64,000 nucleotides of DNA from JAUPKT01 sp964427855 (GCA_964427855.1 CAYRVH010000006.1:16924-80923), one strand, 5' to 3'. Numbered from the stretch's first letter, positions 18,461-26,897 are shown. Translations and numbers: made by a program. Notes: generated by a model not told the origin, from the sequence alone.

Positions 18461-19744
18461 TCAATATCGTTTTGTGAGGGCTTTCTTCCCGATATCTGTT
18501 CTGTAGTGAACACCATCCCAACTAATTTTGGCCACGGCTTTATAGGCTCGATCAATGGCCCTTTCAATGCCCCGTCCACGCGCGGTGACCCCAAGGACCC
18601 GACCTCCTGAGGTGATATATCCGCTGGAGTTCTTCGCAGTTCCCGCGTGGAAAACTTTCACATCTTCCATCGTCTCAGCCTCTTCGAGGCCCGAGATCGG
18701 TTTTCCCTTGTCGTATGAACCAGGATAGCCTTTTGAGGCCATGACCACGCATACAGCGTCTTGGAGCGTCCAACATATATCTTTGTCCGCGAGTTTTCCA
18801 TCCAAAGTGGCCGCCATGAGATCAACCAAATCGGTCTCCATGCGGAAGAGCAAGGGTTGCGCTTCAGGATCGCCCATCCTCACATTAAATTCAAGGACCT
18901 TGGCTTCTCCGTTTTTTATCATGAGTCCTGCGTACAGAAAACCGAGATACGGACAGCCTTCTCGTTCCATGGCTTTCACGACACGAATCATGATCTGGTT
19001 CATCGCGTTTTCAAAGACTTCCGCCGTCACAACCGGGGCTGGCGAATATGCGCCCATCCCTCCCGTGTTTGGACCATTGTCGCCGTCGAACGCTGGTTTA
19101 TGATCCTGAGAACTGGCAAGGGGCAAGACGGTGAAGCCGTCAGTAATGGCGATGAAAGAGGCTTCTTCGCCCGTTAAATATTCCTCTATCACTATTCGAT
19201 CTCCGGCCGAACCAAAGATGCGCTCCCTCATTATGGAGTGGACCGCGTTACGGGCAGCCTCGGGATTTTTACAGACGAACACGCCCTTTCCTGCCGCGAG
19301 ACCATCGGCCTTTACCACCAGCGGACCTTCCCCGGCTGATACGAATCTGTCGGCTTCGTCAGCATCATCGAATACTTCGAATTTGGGACTGGGGACTCGA
19401 TATTTCTTCAAGAGCATCCTTGCAAAGACTTTGCTGCCTTCCAGTTGAGCGGCCTTTTGAGAGGGACCGAAGACTCGAATGCCTGAAGCTCGGAGCTTGT
19501 CGGCAAGACCAAGCACCAACGGCGCTTCTGGTCCCACTACCACCAGGTCCACGCGCTCGGAAACTGCGAGTGCCACAATGTGATCTACATCCTCTGCCTT
19601 TACATCAGCAAGCCGGCACTTTGGTTCTTGGGCAATGCCGACGTTCCCCGGAGCGGCTATGATTTCTTTCACGAGTTCCGATTGCCCCATTTTCCATGCC
19701 AGGGCATGCTCTCGCCCCCCGGAACCAATCAAAAGAATTTTCAT
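18461..19744 (-). CDS. purD: Phosphoribosylamine-glycine ligase
   Basis: GARS, the second step of purine synthesis, joins glycine to phosphoribosylamine using ATP. From ATG 19744 the protein has 427 residues, the family norm, and begins MKILLIGSGGREHALAWKM, the N-terminal signature. An in-frame ATG at 19771 would add nine residues, but GGAGGA lies 9 nt before the chosen codon. VKADGLAAGKGV and NTGGMGAYSPAP are ATP-grasp elements and EFNVRMGDPEAQ carries metal-binding residues. It follows the nuclease-like gene by 16 bp. No other purine genes are visible in the window. Confidence 0.96.
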   Translation of the reverse strand: MKILLIGSGGREHALAWKMGQSELVKEIIAAPGNVGIAQEPKCRLADVKAEDVDHIVALAVSERVDLVVVGPEAPLVLGLADKLRASGIRVFGPSQKAAQLEGSKVFARMLLKKYRVPSPKFEVFDDADEADRFVSAGEGPLVVKADGLAAGKGVFVCKNPEAARNAVHSIMRERIFGSAGDRIVIEEYLTGEEASFIAITDGFTVLPLASSQDHKPAFDGDNGPNTGGMGAYSPAPVVTAEVFENAMNQIMIRVVKAMEREGCPYLGFLYAGLMIKNGEAKVLEFNVRMGDPEAQPLLFRMETDLVDLMAATLDGKLADKDICWTLQDAVCVVMASKGYPGSYDKGKPISGLEEAETMEDVKVFHAGTAKNSSGYITSGGRVLGVTARGRGIERAIDRAYKAVAKISWDGVHYRTDIGKKALTKRY

Positions 19745-19760
19745 TTCCAGCCATCCTCCG

Positions 19761-20237
19761 TCATTTTTCACTCCAAATACCCTTTTTCTCTCTTTTCGCC
19801 TCTTGTTCCAACTCGATGTATGGCCTTACATCAAAACCTTGTTCGTCTCGATCTATTTCAGCCATTCCCAGCCTTACCAACCTGGCGCTGATATCCTCCC
19901 CAGAGAGGTATAACAATCCTTCCCGAAGATCGCCCTTTCCTTCACGCAAAACCTTTATGCGCACCCATTGTGATTCGAGCGTCCTGGCAAGGAAATCCTT
20001 GATCTGGTTTTCGCGATCTCGCGGTACTTTTAGGCCGGCTATTCTGAATTCCACGACTTTCCCCTCGCTTTTGAGACTGAGCGTCGTGGGTCCGAGGGCT
20101 TTGGTCACTCGCCAGAGATTTTCCCCGCCCTCGGTTGGCGGGCGGCTTGCAATGTAGAGATAGAGAACCAGGAGGAGCAAAAAACCTCCCACGGCCAGCC
20201 ATATTCTCCATTCCTTGTCTATTTTTGCTTTTGGCAT
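19761..20237 (-). CDS. Membrane-anchored SNase-like protein lacking catalytic residues
   Basis: A 158-residue protein with a charged N-terminus, one membrane helix (about 13-30) and an outward-facing domain that follows the staphylococcal nuclease pattern: FRIAGLKVP where SNases have RLxGIDxPE, LLYLSGEDISARLVRLGMAEI, and a final helix EQEAKREKKGIWSE. The catalytic positions differ: the Asp and Glu of the first motif are Lys and Arg, and the second catalytic Arg appears to be Glu. It is therefore probably not an active nuclease. It sits directly upstream of purD in the same direction. Confidence 0.75.
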   Translation of the reverse strand: MPKAKIDKEWRIWLAVGGFLLLLVLYLYIASRPPTEGGENLWRVTKALGPTTLSLKSEGKVVEFRIAGLKVPRDRENQIKDFLARTLESQWVRIKVLREGKGDLREGLLYLSGEDISARLVRLGMAEIDRDEQGFDVRPYIELEQEAKREKKGIWSEK

Positions 20238-20423
20238 AAATGCTGCGCTCCTCCCATGAAATAACTCTTCCCTCAGCCTCTGTCAGAGCGTCCGTGACCA
20301 CAGCGACGCCTGACTCTGGGGCAATCCGCGCGCTGAATGAACGCAAAAGAGCCCTTCGGACGAAAGAATCGAGGCTGCCTCTCGTTGGAATGGCGGTAAG
20401 GTCCTTGAAGACCGGCGAAGACC

Positions 20424-20651
20424 CTACCTCTCTTCGGCCCATTCCTTTTCCAGGAGCGAAGACTCCTGATCAAAAACCTCGTCAGCCTTGGTTTGGTCAG
20501 GCCCTATGTAACGGTGGTGCAGCCGACCGTCCTCCGGATGGCGTACGATAACGGCGTAATCGTCAGAATCCAGCCGCACGAGCCTTACAAAGGCCCCGCG
20601 ATTTCCCGCAGTTTGTTTGACTATTTGGAACATATAAATAATATACCACAT
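20424..20651 (-). CDS. Small protein of unknown function, 75 aa
   Basis: A 75-residue soluble, charged product with a beta-rich middle (GAFVRLVRLDSDDYAVIV) and an acidic C-terminus. No family was recognised. An internal ATG (20633) is an alternative start and neither has a clear ribosome site. It is divergent from the ABC ATPase gene and lies upstream of the SNase-like gene, separated by 186 bp. Confidence 0.5.
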   Translation of the reverse strand: MWYIIYMFQIVKQTAGNRGAFVRLVRLDSDDYAVIVRHPEDGRLHHRYIGPDQTKADEVFDQESSLLEKEWAEER

Positions 20652-20695
20652 GTTGATGTAAAAAAAATGGAAAAACGCCGCTTGCTGCCAACCCT

Positions 20696-20723
20696 TTTAC
20701 ACAGACTTCAAGTTAGGTATAAT
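20696..20723 (+). promoter_or_regulatory. Sigma-70-like promoter of the ABC ATPase gene
   Basis: TTTACA (20696-20701), a 16-bp spacer and a perfect TATAAT (20718-20723) precede the start codon at 20767 by about 44 bp. Confidence 0.6.
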
Positions 20724-20766
20724 TTGTATAGTGACTCTATTCGGTCAACTGATAAGGAAATTGTAC

Positions 20767-21507
20767 ATGGATCGGGAAATCATCATAGAGACAAAAGATC
20801 TCGCAAAGGAGTATCTCGACGGGGGAAATGTTATTCGCGCCCTAAAAAAGGCGGATATCCAGGTTGCCAAGGGCGAGATGGTGGCAATCATGGGGCCGTC
20901 AGGTTCAGGAAAGTCCACCCTCCTCTATGTCCTGGGCTTGCTCCATCCCCCGACATCCGGCGTATATCTATTCAAAGGGAAAAACATCCTGTCCTATACG
21001 AGAGAGGAGCAGGCGGTTTTTCGCAATCGTGAGCTTGGGTTCGTCTTTCAAAGTTGCGATCTTCTTCCCAATTCTACCGTCTTCGAAAACTTGGAGCTTC
21101 CTTTGATATATGCGGAGGCAGATCGGAGCCAGCGGCGGAAGAAGATATTGCAGGCGCTGGACCGGGTGGGCCTTTCCCATCGCGTAGATCACTGGTCTAA
21201 TCGTCTGTCAGGGGGCGAGCGTCAGCGCGCAGCCATTGCCAGGGCCTTGGTAAACAACCCTTCTTTGATTTTAGGCGACGAGCCGACGGGCCAGCTGGAT
21301 CAGAAGAACACCGAAATAGTGGTGCAGCAGTTGCGCGATCTCACCCGACAAGGATTTACGGTGATCCTGGTGACCCATGAGGACGAGATCGGAGCTGCGT
21401 GCGATCGAGTGATACAGATTCGGGACGGGGTGGTACTCGGCGACGAAGACGGGCAATTCTATGACGCGACGGACGCATCCCAAGAAAGTAGATTAGCTCA
21501 ATTATGA
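20767..21507 (+). CDS. ABC transporter ATP-binding protein (LolD/MacB type)
   Basis: A 246-residue ABC ATPase of the LolD/MacB/FtsE group, which drives lipoprotein release or substrate extrusion together with MacB-like permeases. Walker A is GPSGSGKST (43-51), the Q-loop lies in LGFVFQSCDLLPN, the signature is LSGGERQR and Walker B is LILGDEPTG. The ATG at 20767 has AAGGA 9 nt upstream; an in-frame ATG at 20731 would add 12 residues and lies at the predicted transcription start. No permease gene is adjacent, so this is an orphan subunit in the window. Confidence 0.92.
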   Translation: MDREIIIETKDLAKEYLDGGNVIRALKKADIQVAKGEMVAIMGPSGSGKSTLLYVLGLLHPPTSGVYLFKGKNILSYTREEQAVFRNRELGFVFQSCDLLPNSTVFENLELPLIYAEADRSQRRKKILQALDRVGLSHRVDHWSNRLSGGERQRAAIARALVNNPSLILGDEPTGQLDQKNTEIVVQQLRDLTRQGFTVILVTHEDEIGAACDRVIQIRDGVVLGDEDGQFYDATDASQESRLAQL

Positions 21508-21605
21508 TGATCAGTCGTGGACTGTGCGCGTTTTTCAGACGTGAAGAACGTAGGGATGTTGCGACGGTCTCGTTCCTCTGAGCGCGCAGATTTCATGAAG
21601 GCATC

Positions 21606-21634
21606 TTGACAAAGGGGCGTCTCACGTATAGATA
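21606..21634 (+). promoter_or_regulatory. Consensus-like sigma-70 promoter of the leader-attenuator unit
   Basis: A perfect TTGACA (21606-21611), a 17-bp spacer and TAGATA (21629-21634) predict transcription from about 21641, 16 nt before the leader peptide start. Confidence 0.7.
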
Positions 21635-21656
21635 AGATCACGTAGGAGATGAAAGT

Positions 21657-21731
21657 ATGAAACGCAACCGCAGCAAAAAGAATTCTTTCTTTTATTTTTA
21701 TTATGAGGAGGAAGGCGGATTGCTGCGCTGA
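21657..21731 (+). CDS. Phe/Tyr-rich leader peptide (attenuator), 24 aa
   Basis: A 25-codon frame starts ATG at 21657 with an AGGAGA ribosome site at suitable spacing and ends TGA at 21731. Its centre reads NSFFYFYYEEE: three Phe and three Tyr codons in a row. This is like the leader peptides of pheA and pheST operons, in which ribosome stalling at uncharged aromatic tRNA controls downstream transcription. A mix of Phe and Tyr would make it sense both. Confidence 0.65.
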   Translation: MKRNRSKKNSFFYFYYEEEGGLLR

Positions 21732-21759
21732 GCGTGTAGGTGTAGAGACTTGACGACGA

Positions 21760-21786
21760 GGCGGAGCAAACACTCCGCCTTTTTTG
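21760..21786 (+). terminator. Intrinsic terminator in the leader
   Basis: GGCGGAG (21760-21766), a 6-nt loop, CTCCGCC (21773-21779) and a run of T residues form a standard terminator 42 bp before the next start codon. Confidence 0.8.
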
Positions 21787-21828
21787 TTTTGGTTGCATGA
21801 CAATGTACTCAAAAAAAAAGGACGACCT

Positions 21829-23421
21829 ATGAATAGAACGACTCCATTGCGCAAAAATGCCGACGTGGATATCAACAACAGGCTGAGTTTGAACGAGCGA
21901 TTGGCGCTCATCGGGCTTATCAACTCCGAAGCTCGGAATCCTCATTCCCCCGCGCCGATGGTCGCAGATTTGTTCGACAATCTGTGGAACTTGGTCGATA
22001 GGACGGTCTCAGGGGCCAGGGTGGATCACATCAAGCCGGACGGCCGCAGCAATGGATTCAAGGTATTGGAAATAAAGTCCCAGGATGGCGAAAGCCTCGG
22101 TCGCCTTAATATGCTGTACCTTAGGAAACCTCTGCCCTGTTATTATCTGGTCTATGTCGAAGTCGCAAAACCATTCAGAAATAAAGGACTGGGAACCCTT
22201 GTGTTGGAGGCGTTTAAGGGGTTTCTTATAGACAGGGCAGCGATAGGCGTTCTCGATAATATCATTCCCCGGGACGATCCTACGTTCGATATCTATTTAA
22301 AACTCGATTGGCAACCCCTCGACGCGCTTGCGCCAGGACTCAACAACGAGTCTGACAACGAGCGGTATATGGTGTTTCTGCCGCCCTCGCTGGCTGCAAA
22401 AGACCTCGCAACCCCACTTGTTAAACTCATTCACCATCTACGGCGAAAGCGGCCGGCCATAGAAATGCGGGATAACGAATTTATGGTAAGGAGGACCATC
22501 GAGGAGTTCAAGGACCTCTATCAGGCCTTGCTCGTCTTTTTCGAGGGCAGTTTGGCGTCAGACTCCGCAGACCCTGTGATGCGCTATATGTTCACGCGTT
22601 ACGTCACGAAACTCTTGGGATTTGGGCGGCGGATTCGGCGACTTGTTGGATACACCGGCGGCGAATCACTCAGTCAGATCATCCTCGATAAGCGCGTTCG
22701 CGACCTCGCTGTGCAGTCGTACGCGCCAAAGGCCCTGAGCCAAGACCCGACTTTTTTCTCTGGAGCTAAAGAGGTCTGGCTTTGTCTGCCGGATGACCTC
22801 AAGAGCAATCCAGCGAGGTTCATTGAGGGATTGGCAAACTACCAGCGCCCAACTCTTCTCTCATGGCTGAAAGAAACAAATCGCTCGTCAGACCAGTCTT
22901 TTAGTATTGGGGACCTCCTGGACATCGGTTTTGATCCCACGAGATTGAAAGAATTCAACTGGAATGGTGAGCAGTTTATCTTTGAGCGCGTTCAGGCGAA
23001 GATGCTCCCCCATGTGGAAAAAAAACGCCAAATCCTTGAAAAACTGCACGATGACACGCGTGGATTGGTCATTAGTGGGGCAAGAATCGAGACAAATCCG
23101 CCTTTGCTTATCATTCGAGATCGCGGCAATGCGTATGTATTGAGGAAAAAATTACCGGGAATCCATTGGGAAGAGGCAAAAGAGCAGCTCGAAATTAACG
23201 CCAATTTGCAACAACTCAACGCGTTATTGTCGGTAGATAGGGTAATTACCAAGGGCATTAAGGCGGCCGCTCATTGGATCGATAGTCGGCTCGACCAAGA
23301 TGAAGAGGATGTGATGGACCCATCGAACTATTTCGTGTCGTGGAACCTTGAATCAAACAGCCCTATCTTGAACGTAAATATAGCCGGAACAGTATCCGTG
23401 CAGACAATCTGGATCGCGTAA
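21829..23421 (+). CDS. GNAT-domain protein of unknown function
   Basis: A 530-residue protein from the ATG at 21829, which has AAGGA 7 nt upstream. An in-frame ATG at 21784 falls in the terminator T-run and is unlikely. Residues about 80-150 resemble a GNAT acetyltransferase: YYLVYVEVAKPFRNKGLGTL matches the acetyl-CoA-binding Arg/Gln-x-x-Gly-x-Gly/Ala loop. The remaining 380 residues, soluble and mixed alpha/beta, match nothing I recognise. It stands alone between the attenuator and a bidirectional terminator, so it is probably monocistronic and controlled by the leader. A role responding to aromatic amino acid or charged-tRNA supply is inferred from regulation only. Confidence 0.8.
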   Translation: MNRTTPLRKNADVDINNRLSLNERLALIGLINSEARNPHSPAPMVADLFDNLWNLVDRTVSGARVDHIKPDGRSNGFKVLEIKSQDGESLGRLNMLYLRKPLPCYYLVYVEVAKPFRNKGLGTLVLEAFKGFLIDRAAIGVLDNIIPRDDPTFDIYLKLDWQPLDALAPGLNNESDNERYMVFLPPSLAAKDLATPLVKLIHHLRRKRPAIEMRDNEFMVRRTIEEFKDLYQALLVFFEGSLASDSADPVMRYMFTRYVTKLLGFGRRIRRLVGYTGGESLSQIILDKRVRDLAVQSYAPKALSQDPTFFSGAKEVWLCLPDDLKSNPARFIEGLANYQRPTLLSWLKETNRSSDQSFSIGDLLDIGFDPTRLKEFNWNGEQFIFERVQAKMLPHVEKKRQILEKLHDDTRGLVISGARIETNPPLLIIRDRGNAYVLRKKLPGIHWEEAKEQLEINANLQQLNALLSVDRVITKGIKAAAHWIDSRLDQDEEDVMDPSNYFVSWNLESNSPILNVNIAGTVSVQTIWIA

Positions 23422-23434
23422 CCCCCAAAAAAAA

Positions 23435-23485
23435 GCCCGACCGGCGAGTCGGACTTTGGAGGGTATGTATGATTCCCGGTCGGGC
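23435..23485. terminator. Bidirectional hairpin between convergent genes
   Basis: GCCCGACCGG (23435-23444) and CCGGTCGGGC (23476-23485) are perfect inverted repeats. A shorter stem, CCGAC with GTCGG, can form inside the left part. An A-run precedes the hairpin, which serves as a T-run for the minus strand. It lies between the GNAT gene end and the outer-membrane gene end. Confidence 0.65.
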
Positions 23486-23528
23486 AATACAATCGGGGGA
23501 GAGGGGCCTTCTCCGGCGTGAGAAACTT

Positions 23529-24569
23529 TTAGAAGAGAAATCCTATCTTCACAAAGGCGCCGTCCATCGATGTGTTGAAGGTTTCCAAATTTCGTTCTGT
23601 TTTGAGGCTCATATATTGGTAACCGCCTTTGACGAATCCGAATCGGCCCGTCTTAATGGGGATGAGGTAAGTCAGGCCCGCTTCTGCTTCATACCCGAGG
23701 GAATCGTCCAGAAAAGCAATCCCTGCTTTACAATCGAGAGACAAAGTGTTTCCACGGTAATTGCGCAGTCCCTTGCTGAACTCGAGGCCAAGGAGCGCCA
23801 GATTTTTGCTGTCATTCCAGATCACGGGAGCTGTCGCCGTATTGCCCGTGCCCACGCCTCCAACCACCAGCTTATCCTCGATGTGAAGCCAGTCTGCGTA
23901 AAAGCTCGTGAGGCTATTAGTGGTGTAACTAATGTTGTAAAGGATGCCTGCCCGGTGCTGGAATCGCTCCCACTTTGACCGCACAAGAGCTCCGGAGGAA
24001 AAACTCTGGCCGCCAAAGGTGAACGCCGTGCGGGCATTGCCAGAAGCCTCGAGAGTCATGGGTGTGAAGGAGTAGCGGAGACCGACCTGCGGTCTAAACT
24101 GGTAAAGCGCCTCGATGGACCATATCATATTACCCCTGCGCTTGAATCCGAGGTGGTCTTCGAGATCGACAACGCCATGGGCCCCGGTCGTGGTGGCCAC
24201 GATGTCTTTTCGCGCGTCGCCTCTGATGCGGGCGAAAAATAGCTTGGGCCCGATGAGGAACTGTCCTTTAGCCGGGATAGGCACTACACATTCAGGCCCC
24301 CAGTTGACCGGGTTGTACCTCGAAAGCCCTTCAAAGCCTGACATCACCCCAGAAAACGGTTTGACCTTGGCGGGGCTTGAGGCAGCCGGAACGGGAGTTG
24401 GCGCAGGCGGCTTGACCTTGGCAATGCCTTTGTAGGTTGCGGTGTAATCTATGCCGGCGCCGACTGCTGCATCATTCTGAGGAGAAGCCGACTCGGCGTA
24501 GGCCATGGCTCCGAGAGCCGCAGCGAAAATGAACAACATAAATAGACTGATCGCGGATCTTCTTAACAT
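23529..24569 (-). CDS. Outer-membrane beta-barrel-like protein with KVKPP linker
   Basis: A 346-residue protein from the ATG at 24569, preceded by GGGAGGG. The upstream in-frame ATG (24635) would put 22 residues before the signal peptide. The N-terminus is a Sec signal (MLRRSAISLFML, cleavage near AYA-ES). It is followed by a Pro-rich linker with two KVKP motifs and a region of alternating amphipathic strands ending in Phe (FVKIGFLF), as expected for BamA-dependent barrels. Its last 40 residues closely match those of the protein at 35183-36181 (GRFGFVKGGYQYMSLK there GRWGFVKGGYRYLTFK). Function is unknown; porin or surface structural role possible. Confidence 0.8.
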   Translation of the reverse strand: MLRRSAISLFMLFIFAAALGAMAYAESASPQNDAAVGAGIDYTATYKGIAKVKPPAPTPVPAASSPAKVKPFSGVMSGFEGLSRYNPVNWGPECVVPIPAKGQFLIGPKLFFARIRGDARKDIVATTTGAHGVVDLEDHLGFKRRGNMIWSIEALYQFRPQVGLRYSFTPMTLEASGNARTAFTFGGQSFSSGALVRSKWERFQHRAGILYNISYTTNSLTSFYADWLHIEDKLVVGGVGTGNTATAPVIWNDSKNLALLGLEFSKGLRNYRGNTLSLDCKAGIAFLDDSLGYEAEAGLTYLIPIKTGRFGFVKGGYQYMSLKTERNLETFNTSMDGAFVKIGFLF

Positions 24570-24607
24570 AACACCCTCCCTCAGGGTTCTGATGTCTTGC
24601 AAGAGGG

Positions 24608-24635
24608 AGCATAAACGAAACGGAAAAAAAGTCAA
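24608..24635 (-). promoter_or_regulatory. Sigma-70-like promoter of the outer-membrane protein gene
   Basis: Minus-strand TTGACT (24635-24630), 16-bp spacer and TATGCT (24613-24608) lie 39 bp upstream of the ATG at 24569. Confidence 0.55.
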
Positions 24636-25153
24636 CCAAAAAATACTGCAAAATAAGTTTTTTATCGTCGGAATCTAGAAAATAGTTGAGCTTTTTACAT
24701 GAAAACACGCATTATCGCTGAACATCCTAGGTTACATCAGAGCGCGCTGCGCGTGGACGTGGGCTGACGCTTGAGGTTATTCATATAACATACTAAAAGC
24801 ACAATATTAAAATCCCCCCCCAGTTCAAGCAGGCGCAACTGCCTATGCTTACATTCTCTCTCCTGATGAACGGCGTGTCATGGCGTCGTCAACACTTTGG
24901 AGGAAGGCGTCACCCTCGGCGGTCTCGAAATTACTCAAGAATTGAGCTTGTGTGGTCGCCATGTCATCCTTTCTAAAGGTGATGTTCATAGTGGGCTTCA
25001 TGCATTTCAGTTCTCACAGGATGAAAGGCTGACCATAGGCATTTCCTGTTTTCTATTGCTCAGGGAGATACAACGCAATAACGACATGACGAAGGGACAA
25101 TACCCGGAGCCCCAAATGTCTGCCTGGCGGCAAACGCTCAGGGAAGGGGTTGA
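24636..25153. other. Intergenic region without recognisable gene
   Basis: About 500 bp, AT-rich near 24636-24830, separate the outer-membrane gene from the GT-C gene. One plus-strand open frame (24897-25160) has no ribosome site, no recognisable motif and overlaps the end of the opposite gene. I see nothing else. Confidence 0.5.
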
Positions 25154-26896
25154 TCAATGACGTGTGTGATGTGACGATTCTGTCTGGACTTTTACCACTC
25201 GAAGACCTTGCCATTTGAACACCACATCGAAGTTCGCATCGCTCATAAGGACAAAATGGCGCCTGCTCTCCAAAAGGCTGCGAATGTATTGGCCGAACGG
25301 TTCAAAGTACAAGGATTTGTGGATGACCGTGTGGATGGGAAAGTCTTCCTCACGTACGATCAGGTAGTCAATGCCATAATGAGCGGCAAATTCCCTCACC
25401 TGATCCGGATTTTCGCTGTAATAGGCGTCAAACAAGTCAAAAAGCCTTTTTTTTATTTGTTCCCAGTATCTCTTGCGATAGGGGTGGGAGAGTTCATACG
25501 TCACGAAGGCTTTGCGGCGGGCAAAGGTGGGGATGTTATCCATGAGTTCAGGGTGGCCGGCGATAAGGGCATCTTTGGGGAGCGTTTCTATGAAGTGGTA
25601 GAGCGGTTCATAACGTGAATAGTCGCAGATTGAGACGTTCCAATTCCTGATTCCTCCTAACAGGGCGATGAAGATGAGGACGACGGGCGAGGCAAATTTC
25701 ACGATCTTGCGTCTGCGTAGGAACGCAGAGAGGGCCGTCCCTAAAAGAACCGCATAAAAGATTGTAAACGAAAACTCGACGTATCGATTAGGAATAAAAA
25801 GGCGCAGCAGCACAAAGTAGGAGATTGCGTAGAGCACTACAGAGGCGGGGAGCAAGTAGGCGAACATTCGGAAACCGGCTGTATCTATGCCCTTGCTTTG
25901 CCTTATGAAGACCATGACGACGCCTATCCACACGGCGGCGAGGCAGCCATAAAAAAGCGGGGGAAATTCATGGCCGAAAGGAAAGAAATATGTCCAGGGG
26001 AGTATGAATTCCCAGAAGATGGAAGGCGGGGGTAGGTCATCAGTTCTGCCCAGTTCCGAGTACTCCGGATTTCCGGTCATGTCTTTCCACGTGACGATGT
26101 CTCCAAATTCTGGGGATTGCATCACGAGATACTTGAGGAGCATCAACGCGATCCCCGCTATGACGGGCAGGTTCGAAACGACAAGTTTCGAAAATTCCGC
26201 GAACCAGTGGACATGTTCGCTGTCAGTTGTCCTCAACAAAGGGACTATTTTACGATGCAAGAGATAAAAGCCGTGGGTCGCTAAGCAAAGGGTAAATATA
26301 TAAGGATTGAAAAGTGACTGAAGCAGGAGGGTCCATGACACGGCGGTGTACTTTTGTGTGGACGAGAAGTAGAGATAAGCAGCGAGTAAGGGATAGGCAA
26401 ATCCTTGGGAGAGCCCCCCTGAAATCTTTGTCATGAATCCCGGAAAGAAAAAGCAGACGCACACTATGGCAACGGCGGTAAAGTCATCTCCAAATCCTTT
26501 TGCGAGCCCGTAGATGAAGACCATGGTCGCAACGTAGAGGATCAAGGCGACCGTTTTGGTAAATTGCACTGGATTTGCGACAAACGAGCCAAGGTAATAG
26601 ACGAACTGAACGCCCCACGGCACGTAGTCTTGGGCGTACCTCGTCAAGAGGTCGTCTTGAAACAATCCAGGATCGAGCCAGCGCTGCATCCAATAAACCT
26701 GCTGACGTACATCGTCCATGATCCAATAGCCGTTGGTTAAGGCATGCCATTGGGAGACCATGTACACCACAGTTGCGGCAGCCACCACAAAAGCGGTTCT
26801 ACGGGTGAGAATGACCGAATGCCCCCTGAATTGCATTCGTACAAGGACGCCATCAGGGGAAAGTGTATTCTCTCCGGTGAAGTAAGCCATGCTCAC
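25154..26896 (-). CDS. Polytopic membrane protein, GT-C glycosyltransferase-like
   Basis: A protein of about 580 residues with roughly ten membrane helices in the first 450 and a soluble C-terminal domain of about 130. The first loop after helix one carries YWIMDDVRQQ, in the place where GT-C enzymes have their catalytic acidic residues. GT-C enzymes use polyprenyl-phosphate sugars on the outer face of the membrane. The GTG at 26896 begins 1 bp after the stop of the GT2 gene, with an ATG at 26890 as alternative. The tight link to a dolichol-phosphate-mannose-synthase-like GT2 suggests the pair makes and uses a polyprenyl-linked sugar. No closer family recognised. Confidence 0.7.
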   Translation of the reverse strand: MSMAYFTGENTLSPDGVLVRMQFRGHSVILTRRTAFVVAAATVVYMVSQWHALTNGYWIMDDVRQQVYWMQRWLDPGLFQDDLLTRYAQDYVPWGVQFVYYLGSFVANPVQFTKTVALILYVATMVFIYGLAKGFGDDFTAVAIVCVCFFFPGFMTKISGGLSQGFAYPLLAAYLYFSSTQKYTAVSWTLLLQSLFNPYIFTLCLATHGFYLLHRKIVPLLRTTDSEHVHWFAEFSKLVVSNLPVIAGIALMLLKYLVMQSPEFGDIVTWKDMTGNPEYSELGRTDDLPPPSIFWEFILPWTYFFPFGHEFPPLFYGCLAAVWIGVVMVFIRQSKGIDTAGFRMFAYLLPASVVLYAISYFVLLRLFIPNRYVEFSFTIFYAVLLGTALSAFLRRRKIVKFASPVVLIFIALLGGIRNWNVSICDYSRYEPLYHFIETLPKDALIAGHPELMDNIPTFARRKAFVTYELSHPYRKRYWEQIKKRLFDLFDAYYSENPDQVREFAAHYGIDYLIVREEDFPIHTVIHKSLYFEPFGQYIRSLLESRRHFVLMSDANFDVVFKWQGLRVVKVQTESSHHTRH

Positions 26897-26897
26897 A

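Larger units (their letters stand above)
21641..21786 (+). promoter_or_regulatory. Aromatic amino acid-type transcription attenuator
   Basis: The predicted leader RNA holds the elements of ribosome-mediated attenuation. A leader peptide (21657-21731) has six consecutive Phe/Tyr codons. An 8-bp hairpin, CGCAGCAA (21669-21676) with TTGCTGCG (21720-21727), encloses that run. An intrinsic terminator (21760-21786) follows. The segment AGGCGGA at 21712-21718 is also fully complementary to TCCGCCT in the terminator's 3' arm, which gives an alternative fold. I could not assign a classical antiterminator (2:3) pairing with certainty. The regulated gene would be the GNAT-domain gene at 21829. Confidence 0.65.

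Noticed and set aside
21784..21828. Upstream in-frame start for the GNAT gene
   Set aside because: It lies in the terminator T-run, and the ATG at 21829 has a clear ribosome site.
24897..25160. Plus-strand open frame of 87 codons
   Set aside because: No ribosome site or domain; it runs into the opposite gene.
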